NCBI RefSeq assembly: GCF_002154895.1
Contig: NZ_MUIZ01000001.1
Span: 1 to 64,000, forward strand
Origin: Lactococcus petauri
Lineage (GTDB): Bacteria > Bacillota > Bacilli > Lactobacillales > Streptococcaceae
Length of the DNA: 64,000 bases
Reading direction: 5' to 3'
The notes beneath the pieces are model-generated. The model made no database searches and had not been told where the DNA came from. It was given only the letters and a program-made list of their open reading frames with translations. Each line of letters starts with the position of its first letter. Within the stretch, counting starts at the first letter, position 1. A program made the position numbers and the translations under genes. Positions 7,354 to 14,304 of this stretch are shown piece after piece.

Positions 7354-7815
7354 TTAGAATGGAAGATCATCATCAGAGATTTCCATAGGTTCGCCTCCAA
7401 ATGGATCACTATTACGCCCGAAGTCTGGAGTACCAGTTTGTCCAGGTGTAGTATTTTGTGCTGCAGGTGCTGCAGGATGTCCACCTTCACGTGTTGCACG
7501 GCTCTCAAGCATTTGGAAATGTTCTGCCAATACTTCAGTCACATATACACGTCGACCTTCTTTGTTTTCATAATTTCGTACTTGAATACTTCCGGTCACA
7601 CCAATTAATGCCCCTTTCTTAGCCCAATTGGCCAAGTTTTCAGCGGATTGACGCCAGATAACACAATTAATGAAATCTGCTTCACGCTCGCCTTGTGCAT
7701 TTTTGAAGCGACGATTTACTGCTATAGTAAAAGTCGCTACTGCAGTATTTTGGGGAGTATATCGGAGTTCAGGATCACGTACAAGACGTCCGACTAAGGT
7801 AACATTATTTATCAT
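7354..7815 (-). CDS. ssb: Single-stranded DNA-binding protein
   Basis: Residues 1-105 are a typical OB fold, beginning [19 protein letters not shown]. Next are [19 protein letters not shown] and [22 protein letters not shown] Gly/Pro/Gln-rich linker (about 110-140) then leads to the acidic tip DDDLPF that recruits replication and repair partners. At 153 residues it is the normal size for a Lactobacillales SSB. Plasmid-borne ssb genes usually protect the incoming single strand during conjugative transfer, consistent with its place in an element operon. Confidence 0.97.
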   Translation of the reverse strand: MINNVTLVGRLVRDPELRYTPQNTAVATFTIAVNRRFKNAQGEREADFINCVIWRQSAENLANWAKKGALIGVTGSIQVRNYENKEGRRVYVTEVLAEHFQMLESRATREGGHPAAPAAQNTTPGQTGTPDFGRNSDPFGGEPMEISDDDLPF

Positions 7816-7842
7816 TTTTATTCTCTTTTCTCTTTTTAGTTG

Positions 7843-8094
7843 TTAATTTTCTAATGGTTGTCCAGCATAGACTAACATATCGGATACAAAGATTTGTAAA
7901 ATCGGATGGTGCTCATCCAAATCTTCTTTATCCAAGGTATGAAGCGGTAAACTTATGAAATTTTCGAGATGATTTTCATCCCAAAATAAAATAACCGCAT
8001 CCTCTGGAAGCTCAATCAATGCCTGAAGGATTTCTTTCACCTTTTGGTGTTCCTCAAGTTGCTGAGAGAGACCATTACAATATTTTATTATCAT
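7843..8094 (-). CDS. Unknown small acidic protein (83 aa)
   Basis: The ATG at 8094 follows AAGGAAAC. The protein is acidic and hydrophobic-patterned (ELPEDAVILFWDENHLENFI near 28-47) with no membrane segment. It lies 27 bases upstream of ssb and is presumably co-transcribed. No family recognised. Confidence 0.6.
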   Translation of the reverse strand: MIIKYCNGLSQQLEEHQKVKEILQALIELPEDAVILFWDENHLENFISLPLHTLDKEDLDEHHPILQIFVSDMLVYAGQPLEN

Positions 8095-8198
8095 TTTTTA
8101 GTTTCCTTAATAGAGGGAATTTACTTATATTATATCAAAAAAACAGAAGACAATATGCTTGAACTAGACAAGACTGCTCCACTCAACCCACGAAGTAA

Positions 8199-8227
8199 TT
8201 GACTCCGTGAGTATATTTTGGTACACT
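8199..8227 (+). promoter_or_regulatory. Antisense promoter, unit 1
   Basis: TTGACT (8199-8204), 17-base spacer, TACACT (8222-8227). It points into the 3' end of the peptide gene and is conserved in unit 2. Confidence 0.6.
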
Positions 8228-8231
8228 AGCC

Positions 8232-8423
8232 TTATCTAGAGATAAGACTGGTTAGGAAGTGAACAACAGTAATGATTAAATCACCACTGTATTTCACTGC
8301 CAAACCCAGTACCACTGCCTTCAGAAAGTTTGCGGCTTTCTGTGGGCTTTTTCTTTTGTTCTTTTGAACGCGAGAAAAGTTGAGGTACCTCGTGCACGGA
8401 GTGTTTTTATGCTTTTTATGCAT
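8232..8423 (-). CDS. Small basic membrane peptide, toxin candidate, unit 1 (63 aa)
   Basis: The start ATG 8423 has AAAGGAGGG upstream with seven to eight bases spacing. An upstream in-frame extension to 8471 lacks a ribosome site. Residues 1-34 are strongly basic (HKKHKN, VQKNKRKSPQK). Residues 35-60 form one hydrophobic segment (AVVLGLAVKYSGDLIITVVH). The paralogue at 8653-8841 is nearly identical except around residues 31-35. A single transmembrane peptide with convergent antisense RNA fits a type I toxin, but no known toxin family was recognised. It could instead be a small membrane regulator. Confidence 0.6.
   Translation of the reverse strand: MHKKHKNTPCTRYLNFSRVQKNKRKSPQKAANFLKAVVLGLAVKYSGDLIITVVHFLTSLISR
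8234..8357 (+). ncRNA. Candidate antisense RNA, unit 1 (about 120 nt)
   Basis: From the promoter at 8199-8227 to the hairpin at 8322-8342 (CAGAAAG/CTTTCTG, extended outward by GCC/GGC) followed by CTTTTTCTTTT. It is complementary to the sequence coding the hydrophobic half of the peptide. An imperfect hairpin lies at its 5' end. The seven-base loop TTTGCGG differs completely from that of unit 2 (CCGTTTA) although the stem is identical. Confidence 0.5.
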
Positions 8424-8615
8424 AAGCACACCCTCCTTTCTACTCTTATAGAGAGAAATTGACAGCCACAACTTCGTGGGCTGAGTGCAACAGTCTTATC
8501 ATTGACAAGAGTTGTTATTAAATTTCTGATTTTTTATTTTTGACTACTCTATTGTGAGAGTCCGTTTTATTTACTTGGCCTAGAACAAGACTGCTGCGCC
8601 CAACCCACGAAGAAA

Positions 8616-8644
8616 TTGACTCCGTGAGCATATTTTGGTACACT
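8616..8644 (+). promoter_or_regulatory. Antisense promoter, unit 2
   Basis: TTGACT (8616-8621), 17-base spacer, TACACT (8639-8644), identical in both boxes to unit 1. Confidence 0.6.
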
Positions 8645-8650
8645 GGTCTT

Positions 8651-8775
8651 ATCTAGTTGATAAGACCGGTTAGGAAGTGAACAACAGTAATGATTAAATC
8701 ACCACTGTATTTCACTGCCAAACCCAGTACCACTGCCTTCAGAAAGCCGTTTACTTTCTGAGGGCTTTTTCTTTT
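8651..8775 (+). ncRNA. Candidate antisense RNA, unit 2 (about 125 nt)
   Basis: Same architecture as unit 1. A perfect 5' hairpin (GGTCTTATC/GATAAGACC) follows the start. The terminator stem CAGAAAG/CTTTCTG (8740-8760), extended to about 12 pairs, is followed by CTTTTTCTTTT. The terminator loop sequence is specific to this copy. Confidence 0.5.
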
Positions 8776-8841
8776 GTTCTTTTGAACGCGAGAAAGTTTG
8801 TAGTACCTCGTGCACCGAGTGTTTTTATGCTTTTTATGCAT
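8653..8841 (-). CDS. Small basic membrane peptide, toxin candidate, unit 2 (62 aa)
   Basis: Paralogue of the 8232-8423 peptide. The start is ATG 8841, with AAAGGAGGG upstream; an ATG at 8847 is also in frame. It has a basic N-terminus (MHKKHKNTRCTRYYKLSRVQ) and a hydrophobic C-terminal segment almost identical to copy 1 (AVVLGLAVKYSGDLIITVVH). The main protein difference is QKVNGF against QKAANF, which arises from the altered loop of the antisense terminator. Function inferred as in copy 1. Confidence 0.6.
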   Translation of the reverse strand: MHKKHKNTRCTRYYKLSRVQKNKRKSPQKVNGFLKAVVLGLAVKYSGDLIITVVHFLTGLIN

Positions 8842-8931
8842 AAGCACACCCTCCTTTCTACTCTATAGAGAGAAATTGACAGCCACAACTTCGTGGGCTG
8901 AGTGCAACAGTCTTATCATTGACAAGAGTTG

Positions 8932-9144
8932 TTATTTAGTTTTTATTTTTCTATTCTTGAACATTTCAAGCAAAGGATTCACGACAAATATTCCTATTAA
9001 TACCACCTCTAAAACTATAAGAGGAGTAGAAAGAGTCATCGACTCGTGCTTGAGTAATCCCGCAAGGAGAGTTCCTATTGCATAACCCAAACAGTTGAGA
9101 ATGCTGAAGCTTGATTTCAATGCCTTCATATAATTATTTTTCAT
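8932..9144 (-). CDS. Small membrane protein with two transmembrane segments (70 aa)
   Basis: The start ATG 9144 follows AAGGGAG located inside the end of the previous gene (11-base overlap), so the two are translationally coupled. Two hydrophobic segments (about 14-31 and 41-58) flank a short loop; the C-terminus is basic (KNRKIKTK). No family recognised. It immediately precedes the tandem antisense units on the same strand. Confidence 0.65.
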   Translation of the reverse strand: MKNNYMKALKSSFSILNCLGYAIGTLLAGLLKHESMTLSTPLIVLEVVLIGIFVVNPLLEMFKNRKIKTK

Positions 9145-9334
9145 TTTTTTCTCCCTTAGAATGTAATTTAAAATGTCCGCTCATTGCTAATGCCAACACC
9201 ATATAGAGTGTTGATAAGCCCCAACTAATACCGACCATTTTCAAAGAATCCTTTAAAAATAGAGTATTAACTATGAACAGTACAACAAGTATAGACAGTG
9301 AGATTACAGATGCTTTTAAAATATTTTTTTTCAT
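9134..9334 (-). CDS. Small membrane protein with two transmembrane segments (66 aa)
   Basis: AAAGGAAT precedes the ATG. Two hydrophobic segments (about 8-27 and 34-53), then a basic/acidic tail (HSKGEKNEK). It overlaps the following membrane gene. The pair could form a small membrane complex, but there is no motif to support a function. Confidence 0.65.
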   Translation of the reverse strand: MKKNILKASVISLSILVVLFIVNTLFLKDSLKMVGISWGLSTLYMVLALAMSGHFKLHSKGEKNEK

Positions 9335-9357
9335 TTTATTCCTTTATTAGTATGAGT

Positions 9358-10239
9358 TTACGCAATTTTTTGACCCTTAATTAAGGTTAGAGTCGGTTTA
9401 GAACAAAGTAAGTTCTTTTTTTCATTATATTTTCCAGAACAAACGTTGTATTCAACGAGTTCCAATTGGTGGATTGGTACATTTAAATCGAGCATGGCCT
9501 CAATGAGATCCTCTCTTTCGACCAAGGTTCTCCGATTAACAGCTTGGGCCGTTTTAAATAAACGATTAAACTGTGAGACAAGTCCTTGGATAAAACTAAT
9601 AATGCTTGCGACTTTTGTGCGAGCTTTAATTTCAAGCGCTGAAGTTCGACCATACATCCAGTAAGCTTTTTCTAACTTATTGGCAATGTTCGTAAGCGTG
9701 CTTTTATTATCCATAATTTGGCCAATCATCAAGTTTTGAGATAAGTTGCCATCCCAAGAGTATTCTCCAAAATTTTTATAGAGTTTTGACCCAAAGCTTT
9801 GAGCTTTTTCAATCTCTGATTTTGCTTTCTTCATGATTTGAGCAACAGTTAAGTTGATCACATCAACTTCTTTTGCATCAGTTTTTCCAGTCATACGAGC
9901 AAGTAATTTTTGATACACTTCCTCAGACTCTTTTGCTTTATCATCTTCAATCAGTTGCCCTACAATTTCTTGAACACCATAATCAAGAAAATCATATTCA
10001 GGATTCGGACGTTGAGAGAAAACTGAAAATTGATAATCTTGAAAGGCTTCTAGAGAATCGTTCTTAAACATTTTTACAAAAATTGGATACATTTTACTTT
10101 CTTTTGAAAATTGAAATTCCAATTTCTCTTGGTAATCAAAAGAATTAAGAACGTTTTGTACTCTTTCTGAGTAGCCTAAGATATTTTTTTGAATTTTATT
10201 CAAAAATAAATCAATAATGAGTTGTTGTTTTTCCGTCAT
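9358..10239 (-). CDS. Unknown helical protein, first full gene after leader copy 1 (293 aa)
   Basis: The ATG at 10239 has AGAAGGAGG eight bases upstream. The sequence is mostly helical and charged, without signal peptide or membrane segments. The C-terminal fifth (about 250-293) has two cysteines (NVCSGKYNEKKNLLCSKPT) that might form a small metal-binding or disulfide unit. No family recognised. It is the first substantial gene downstream of the 10.38-10.78 kb leader, so it is expected to share regulation with the 32 kb operon. Confidence 0.7.
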   Translation of the reverse strand: MTEKQQLIIDLFLNKIQKNILGYSERVQNVLNSFDYQEKLEFQFSKESKMYPIFVKMFKNDSLEAFQDYQFSVFSQRPNPEYDFLDYGVQEIVGQLIEDDKAKESEEVYQKLLARMTGKTDAKEVDVINLTVAQIMKKAKSEIEKAQSFGSKLYKNFGEYSWDGNLSQNLMIGQIMDNKSTLTNIANKLEKAYWMYGRTSALEIKARTKVASIISFIQGLVSQFNRLFKTAQAVNRRTLVEREDLIEAMLDLNVPIHQLELVEYNVCSGKYNEKKNLLCSKPTLTLIKGQKIA

Positions 10240-10337
10240 CGTATGCCTCCTTCTAATTTTTGGACTTTAACGGGTTAAGGTATCCTATGGATACAGGTAA
10301 TACAGTGTTTACACAAAAATATTTTTATGCGTTAAAA

Positions 10338-10364
10338 TCAAGGTTCTTCTTTGTGGGTGTTCAT
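10338..10364 (-). CDS. Possible eight-codon leader peptide or truncated gene start
   Basis: AAAAGGAG six bases before ATG, then MNTHKEEP and a stop. The ribosome site and the first bases ATGAACAC match the start of the 235-aa gene behind the other leader copy (31992). This is either a leader peptide or the remnant of a first gene lost after duplication. Confidence 0.3.
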   Translation of the reverse strand: MNTHKEEP

Positions 10365-10384
10365 TTTTTTCTCCTTTTAAATGC

Positions 10385-10435
10385 AAAAAAACCACCTTCA
10401 GTTTGAGAATAATGTTCTCAAATCAAAGGATGGTT
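10385..10435 (-). terminator. Leader attenuator hairpin 2, copy 1
   Basis: Minus-strand AACCATCCTT...TTGAGAA pairs with TTCTCAA...AAGGTGGTT and is followed by TTTTTTT. It lies about 20 bases before the ribosome site, so transcription into the operon must pass it. Confidence 0.75.
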
Positions 10436-10463
10436 CTTCTTTTAGTAGTATATGTAATTTTAT

Positions 10464-10494
10464 ATATAAAAAGGGAACTCAAGTTGAGTTCTCC
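10464..10494 (-). terminator. Leader attenuator hairpin 1, copy 1
   Basis: Minus-strand GAACTC/GAGTTC hairpin followed by CCCTTTTTATA, about 30 bases upstream of hairpin 2. Conserved in copy 2. Confidence 0.55.
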
Positions 10495-10723
10495 TGTTAT
10501 AAGCTTTTCATAAAACGGAGCAAGTTGTCCGAAGTATTTTGGGGTTTTAGTGCACACAAAAAAATAGAGGTGTTACACAGTTGTGTAGCTGTTTAAGAGA
10601 GTTTCGACCAAAGCAAGTCAAGCTCACAAATGAAACAAGATTAGGCTACGCTTCTCGCTTCTTTTTATTCGCAATACAAAAAGCATTGTGGCTTTCATTT
10701 TGATTTTGCTAGTCATTCTGCGC

Positions 10724-10757
10724 ATTATGACATGTTTATAATGTAACTCAAGTGAGT
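10724..10757 (-). promoter_or_regulatory. Leader promoter with operator-like palindrome, copy 1
   Basis: Minus strand TTGAGT (10746-10751), 16-base spacer, TGTCATAAT with the -10 at 10724-10729. The palindrome ACTCA-AG-TGAGT (10746-10757) covers the -35 box. All elements are kept in copy 2, arguing that they are functional. Confidence 0.6.
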
Positions 10758-10860
10758 GACAGGGCTCCAAGCGCTATAAGGAATGGTAATTAAAAAAATA
10801 TTTATAAAGATATTATACCAAAACCTATTTATTCATGCAATGCATACTATCGCAGCCATC

Positions 10861-10896
10861 AAAAAAAGCTTGATTACAATTAAAATCAAACTTTTT
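10861..10896 (-). terminator. Terminator at the end of the conjugation operon
   Basis: Minus-strand AAAAGTTTGAT pairs with ATCAAGCTTTT, followed by more T. It lies 40 bases after the stop of the 238-aa gene and before leader copy 1. Confidence 0.65.
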
Positions 10897-10935
10897 AAAT
10901 CTATGTTATTGGGAGAGTTTTTTTGCTCACTGAAC

Positions 10936-11652
10936 TTAACTTGCAACTGTAAAGGTTGCCACATTATCATGTCCTTCAACGCTCATAATTTGATGAGACG
11001 GTGTGGAGGGCGCATTCACAAAATTCCATATTACAACCGCACCTTCTTTAACCAATTCATCGGTGACTGATTCTACATCTTGACCAATATACACTTTTAA
11101 ATCAATATCTCGGGCTGGACGAATAATTACTTTTTGTGGAACTGTAGGTTCTACTTCAGAAGAATTTACTGACGTTTCCCCTTCTGAGCCTTCATTCGCT
11201 TCTGTTGCTTTATCAACAGTAGAAACTTGAGGTGTTTCATCTATTGGCTCCTCTATCGGCTCTACGGCCGCTTCTGTGGTTTTCAATGGTGAGGTAACTT
11301 CAGATTCCTCAACTGGGGCCTTTGAGAGGGGTGTGGAGTGGGTAACTTTTTCTGTTGAACTTGACGTTTTCTTCTTCTCAGATTTTTTATCAGTCTTTTT
11401 CTGTGGCTTTTCATCTTTCTTCTGTGAAGATGAAGACGTTTGAGTAGTCTTTTGTGTCGCATAGAGATCCACATTTTTCTCTCGTATTTGTTTAAAATGC
11501 TCTTCTTGTTGGTTAAACATGACTATAGCTGAACCTACAAGCACTACAGTAAAAAGGGCTATGCTTGCCCAAAGTATTTTTCTTGATTTTTTACGAGAAG
11601 ATTGTGGTACTTCTTCTTGGGTGGGTTGTAAATTTCGAGGGTTACTTCTCAT
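10936..11652 (-). CDS. Membrane-anchored protein with PASTA-like C-terminus (238 aa)
   Basis: Short basic cytoplasmic N-terminus, one transmembrane segment (about 28-46, LWASIALFTVVLVGSAIVMF). Then a long Ser/Thr/Lys/Glu-rich extracellular linker (about 65-170) and a folded C-terminal part (about 177-238, beginning RPARDIDLKVYIGQDVESV) whose strand-helix-strand pattern resembles a PASTA domain. PASTA domains bind cell-wall muropeptides, so it may anchor the transfer apparatus to the wall; that is inference. Last gene of the conjugation operon; it overlaps the zinc-ribbon gene by 4 bases. Confidence 0.6.
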   Translation of the reverse strand: MRSNPRNLQPTQEEVPQSSRKKSRKILWASIALFTVVLVGSAIVMFNQQEEHFKQIREKNVDLYATQKTTQTSSSSQKKDEKPQKKTDKKSEKKKTSSSTEKVTHSTPLSKAPVEESEVTSPLKTTEAAVEPIEEPIDETPQVSTVDKATEANEGSEGETSVNSSEVEPTVPQKVIIRPARDIDLKVYIGQDVESVTDELVKEGAVVIWNFVNAPSTPSHQIMSVEGHDNVATFTVAS

Positions 11653-12194
11653 TGTTGCTCCTTTTTCTTTGAATAAAATTCAAGTTTATTTTCTTTGTTT
11701 AGATAAACGCGTGCTTGAAATGTTGTTTGGTTCTTGCGTTGAAAGTCAGTAATTACTGGCGTAACTTTTCCCTCCAATAAGAGTTTAATCTCTTCTTCGT
11801 TAAAAGTATGCTGCACAAAGGTCCGAGGAAAATAAAAAGGACAGCTTCGTTTGTTTTTTAACAAATTATTTTCACACACAACATGTTCCTGCATAACACG
11901 AACGGGATGGTGACATAATGGGCAATGTAATTCATCCTCTTCTTCCTTCGTACTCATGTTACGAAGCCGCCAAATATTTTTAGAAAGTGAGACCAACTGA
12001 TTATAAACATTCACATCAATTTTTGCAGTTTCACCGATAAGATGTTTACCATAGGCTACCGCATTACTCATACTTACAGATATCCCATTTTCTTTTAAAT
12101 CTAAGGACAATAAGACAGCCTGATACATCTCACGATCCAAATAGCCATTTTCTTTGACATACCTTAAAATTAATCGCTTATTATAGTCACTCAT
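11649..12194 (-). CDS. Topoisomerase III C-terminal zinc-ribbon/repeat protein, separate gene (181 aa)
   Basis: Starts inside the last codon region of the topoisomerase gene (ATGA overlap at 12191-12194). Residues 1-80 are helical. CPLCHHPVRVMQEHVVCE...RSCPFYFPR (about 91-125) is a four-Cys zinc ribbon. EEEIKLLLEGKVTPVITDF and FQARVYLNKENKLEFYSK follow the topoisomerase C-terminal repeat pattern (Toprim_Crpt). In most type IA topoisomerases these parts are fused to the catalytic core. Here they would be a separate subunit made by coupled translation, binding single-stranded DNA or guiding the core. Confidence 0.7.
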   Translation of the reverse strand: MSDYNKRLILRYVKENGYLDREMYQAVLLSLDLKENGISVSMSNAVAYGKHLIGETAKIDVNVYNQLVSLSKNIWRLRNMSTKEEEDELHCPLCHHPVRVMQEHVVCENNLLKNKRSCPFYFPRTFVQHTFNEEEIKLLLEGKVTPVITDFQRKNQTTFQARVYLNKENKLEFYSKKKEQQ

Positions 12195-14278
12195 TCTCCT
12201 ACTCCTTTTGCTTTTTCATACTTATCATTCCAATCTGGCATAAAACCAATAAATTTTTTGCCTTTATAGGTTTGTTTTTTTAGCATTCCAGTAATTGTTT
12301 TCCCATCCTTAACAAATGAGATTTCTTCTCCCCTTGCCAACTGCTCTAACTCTGTATCCGTAAACTTATGAGTGGACCACTCAGGTTTAAAGGAAATAGC
12401 TTTTCCTTCTTTATTTTTCATAGAATGCTTGGCCTTAAAGAAAGTCATAGAAGGTGAAACACGCTCCAAAAGAGATTCTCGCCATACTACTATCTTTTCA
12501 GCCATTTTCTGAAGGGCAATTCCAGCAGGGAGTGGGGTATCACTCTCTCCTAAGCCTTGAATATCTTGTAACATCAAACCTAATTCTTTGGTATATTCAA
12601 ACGTATACAACGGTTGATTATGAACCAAGCCTTCCCCAATTGATGTGACAATCAAGTAATTTTTACCTTTCCCTTCTTTCTTATTTTCAATTTGTTTGTA
12701 ATCAAACATTTGTTTAATAATACCTTCTTGAGTCGCTGGGGTACCCAAACCATATTTGTCCATTAGTTTTGGAAGGTTCTTTTCCGTAATACGAACAGGT
12801 GGATTCTTCCTAATCCGTTGGATGCCTAAACGAATCGCTTTTTGACCACCAGAAATAAAAGGAGAATCCAACTCTCCACTCTTGTTACTTGATTTCGTGA
12901 GTTCTGGAACTTCTCGCCAGCCCAATTCCTTGACTTGAGTAGCCCTCGCTTTAAAAGTAAGATTTCCTATGACAGCACTATAGTGAGCCACATTATCCTT
13001 ACCTACTGGCATCATCGGTGCTAGAGTACGAAGAGAAATAAAACGGTAGAGCATTTGTGTCTCTTTCTCCATCGACTCCAAAGTACTTTGAGAGGGGATA
13101 TTATTTCCATACGTATTGGCCGTGTGTCCCGCATGTTTTACTTTAGCATTATTGACCCACGGCTTCTCAAAGGTGTTTTTTTGAGGCAAGGAAATACTTA
13201 AGCCAAGAAGATCGCGAACCTGCTCTGCAACAGGTGCTAATGCTTCATCTTGAAATGAAGAAGATACAACATTAACGGAAGTTCTGGGATACGTAATATA
13301 GCCCTTTAAAGCCAAATCTTCGAGGTAAGGCAAGACCGCTTTTTTTATTTTTTGTGCCTTTGCCCAAGTCTGGATATCATTTAATTTTAATAAGGCAGGT
13401 GCTTGGTTATCCTCAATACTGTCTTTACGCTCTACATTAACATGTGACGTGTGACCATATTGCCTTACCCATTGCTCGGCTTCCTCTCTTGTCGAAAATT
13501 GAGTCGTTGACTTTAAAATTAAGCCATCTTCAGTTTGAAAGGCAATCCCATACTTGTTATTTTCTGGAAGCTCAGGGTCCCAATGGTCAATCGTCTGATT
13601 ATTATTGTAGATAAAAATAGCTACCCCTGTTTTTACTCGACCAATGGAGCCTGTTCCCTTACCTTCAAGCCCTCGCAACTGATTTTCGGCTTTCATAAGC
13701 CCAAAACAAGCAATCCCACCTAACCAGTCAACTTTTCTACGCTCTTGGCCCGCAAGGAAAAGTAAATCATCCGTCGCAAGAGGACTTGGTTTTAAGAAAG
13801 CACGAACAATCTGACTTTTCGCCATATCATTCACATAGACACGTGTACTGGTTTTTTCTAGAAGACCAAGCTCTCGGAGTGCTTCCCGTCCTAATACTGT
13901 CCCTTCTCTATCTGGGTCTGTTGCCTGGTAAATATCATCTGCCCAACGTCCCCATTTCTGAACTTTTTTTAATAAGCGCGCAATCGTCTGATTACCAACC
14001 TTTCCTTTTTTAGGCTTTACTTTCCATACCGATGGCAAAAGGGGTTGACATTGAATCAGCTCTCGTGCAGTAACCAACTGAGAATCCCAAGATTCCGTAT
14101 ATTCTTCTGGCAGTAACTGCTCATAAAGGTGGCCACCTAAATAACCAATCACAGTCTCCTTGCCTTGCCAGAATCCTGCGTAAAAGCCATCTTCATTTTT
14201 CTTTGTATGACCAAACAGCGCCTCCGCAAAAGGGTTGGCTTGCTGGGTATTTTTTTCTGTTAAAATAAATAGTTTCAT
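12191..14278 (-). CDS. topB: DNA topoisomerase III (type IA) of the transfer operon
   Basis: The Toprim domain begins MKLFILTEKN (Glu8) and includes ATDPDREG at 119-126. The active site is YITYPRTS with catalytic Tyr330. GLGTPATQEGIIKQMF follows in domain III. At 695 residues it lacks a Cys-rich tail, which is encoded by the next gene. Conjugative plasmids of the pSK41/pGO1 type carry a TraE/TrsI topoisomerase III in the transfer region, probably to handle supercoiling or decatenation during transfer. It removes negative supercoils through a transient single-strand break. Confidence 0.95.
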   Translation of the reverse strand: MKLFILTEKNTQQANPFAEALFGHTKKNEDGFYAGFWQGKETVIGYLGGHLYEQLLPEEYTESWDSQLVTARELIQCQPLLPSVWKVKPKKGKVGNQTIARLLKKVQKWGRWADDIYQATDPDREGTVLGREALRELGLLEKTSTRVYVNDMAKSQIVRAFLKPSPLATDDLLFLAGQERRKVDWLGGIACFGLMKAENQLRGLEGKGTGSIGRVKTGVAIFIYNNNQTIDHWDPELPENNKYGIAFQTEDGLILKSTTQFSTREEAEQWVRQYGHTSHVNVERKDSIEDNQAPALLKLNDIQTWAKAQKIKKAVLPYLEDLALKGYITYPRTSVNVVSSSFQDEALAPVAEQVRDLLGLSISLPQKNTFEKPWVNNAKVKHAGHTANTYGNNIPSQSTLESMEKETQMLYRFISLRTLAPMMPVGKDNVAHYSAVIGNLTFKARATQVKELGWREVPELTKSSNKSGELDSPFISGGQKAIRLGIQRIRKNPPVRITEKNLPKLMDKYGLGTPATQEGIIKQMFDYKQIENKKEGKGKNYLIVTSIGEGLVHNQPLYTFEYTKELGLMLQDIQGLGESDTPLPAGIALQKMAEKIVVWRESLLERVSPSMTFFKAKHSMKNKEGKAISFKPEWSTHKFTDTELEQLARGEEISFVKDGKTITGMLKKQTYKGKKFIGFMPDWNDKYEKAKGVGE

Positions 14279-14304
14279 TCTTCTACTACTTCTTTCAATT
14301 CGGC

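Larger units (their letters stand above)
8161..8520. repeat. Tandem unit copy 1 (small membrane peptide plus antisense RNA)
   Basis: About 360 bp, repeated with high identity at 8578-8937. The unit is bounded by a 26-bp imperfect inverted repeat (8170-8195 and 8472-8497, about four mismatches). It contains one minus-strand peptide gene and one plus-strand promoter and terminator. Confidence 0.8.
8578..8937. repeat. Tandem unit copy 2 (small membrane peptide plus antisense RNA)
   Basis: Second copy of the unit at 8161-8520, separated from it by about 57 bp of unrelated AT-rich sequence. Bounding inverted repeats are at 8587-8612 and 8889-8914. Confidence 0.8.
10381..10783. repeat. Duplicated 0.4-kb operon leader, copy 1
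   Basis: Nearly identical by eye to 32013-32415 in the same orientation. Reading on the minus strand it contains, in order: a conserved block with AGCGCTTGGAGCCCTGTC, the promoter, about 220 bases of conserved non-coding leader, two terminator-like hairpins, then the ribosome site and start of the first gene. No conserved ORF spans it. Confidence 0.9.

Noticed and set aside
8161-8937. MITE or insertion-sequence interpretation of the tandem units
   Set aside because: The inverted repeats are internal to coding/antisense units, no target-site duplication was seen, and promoter and terminator conservation favours a functional RNA/peptide locus.
10381-10596. Plus-strand 71-codon ORF within leader copy 1
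   Set aside because: The same frame is not kept in copy 2 and the strand is opposite to the operon. The conserved features are RNA hairpins.
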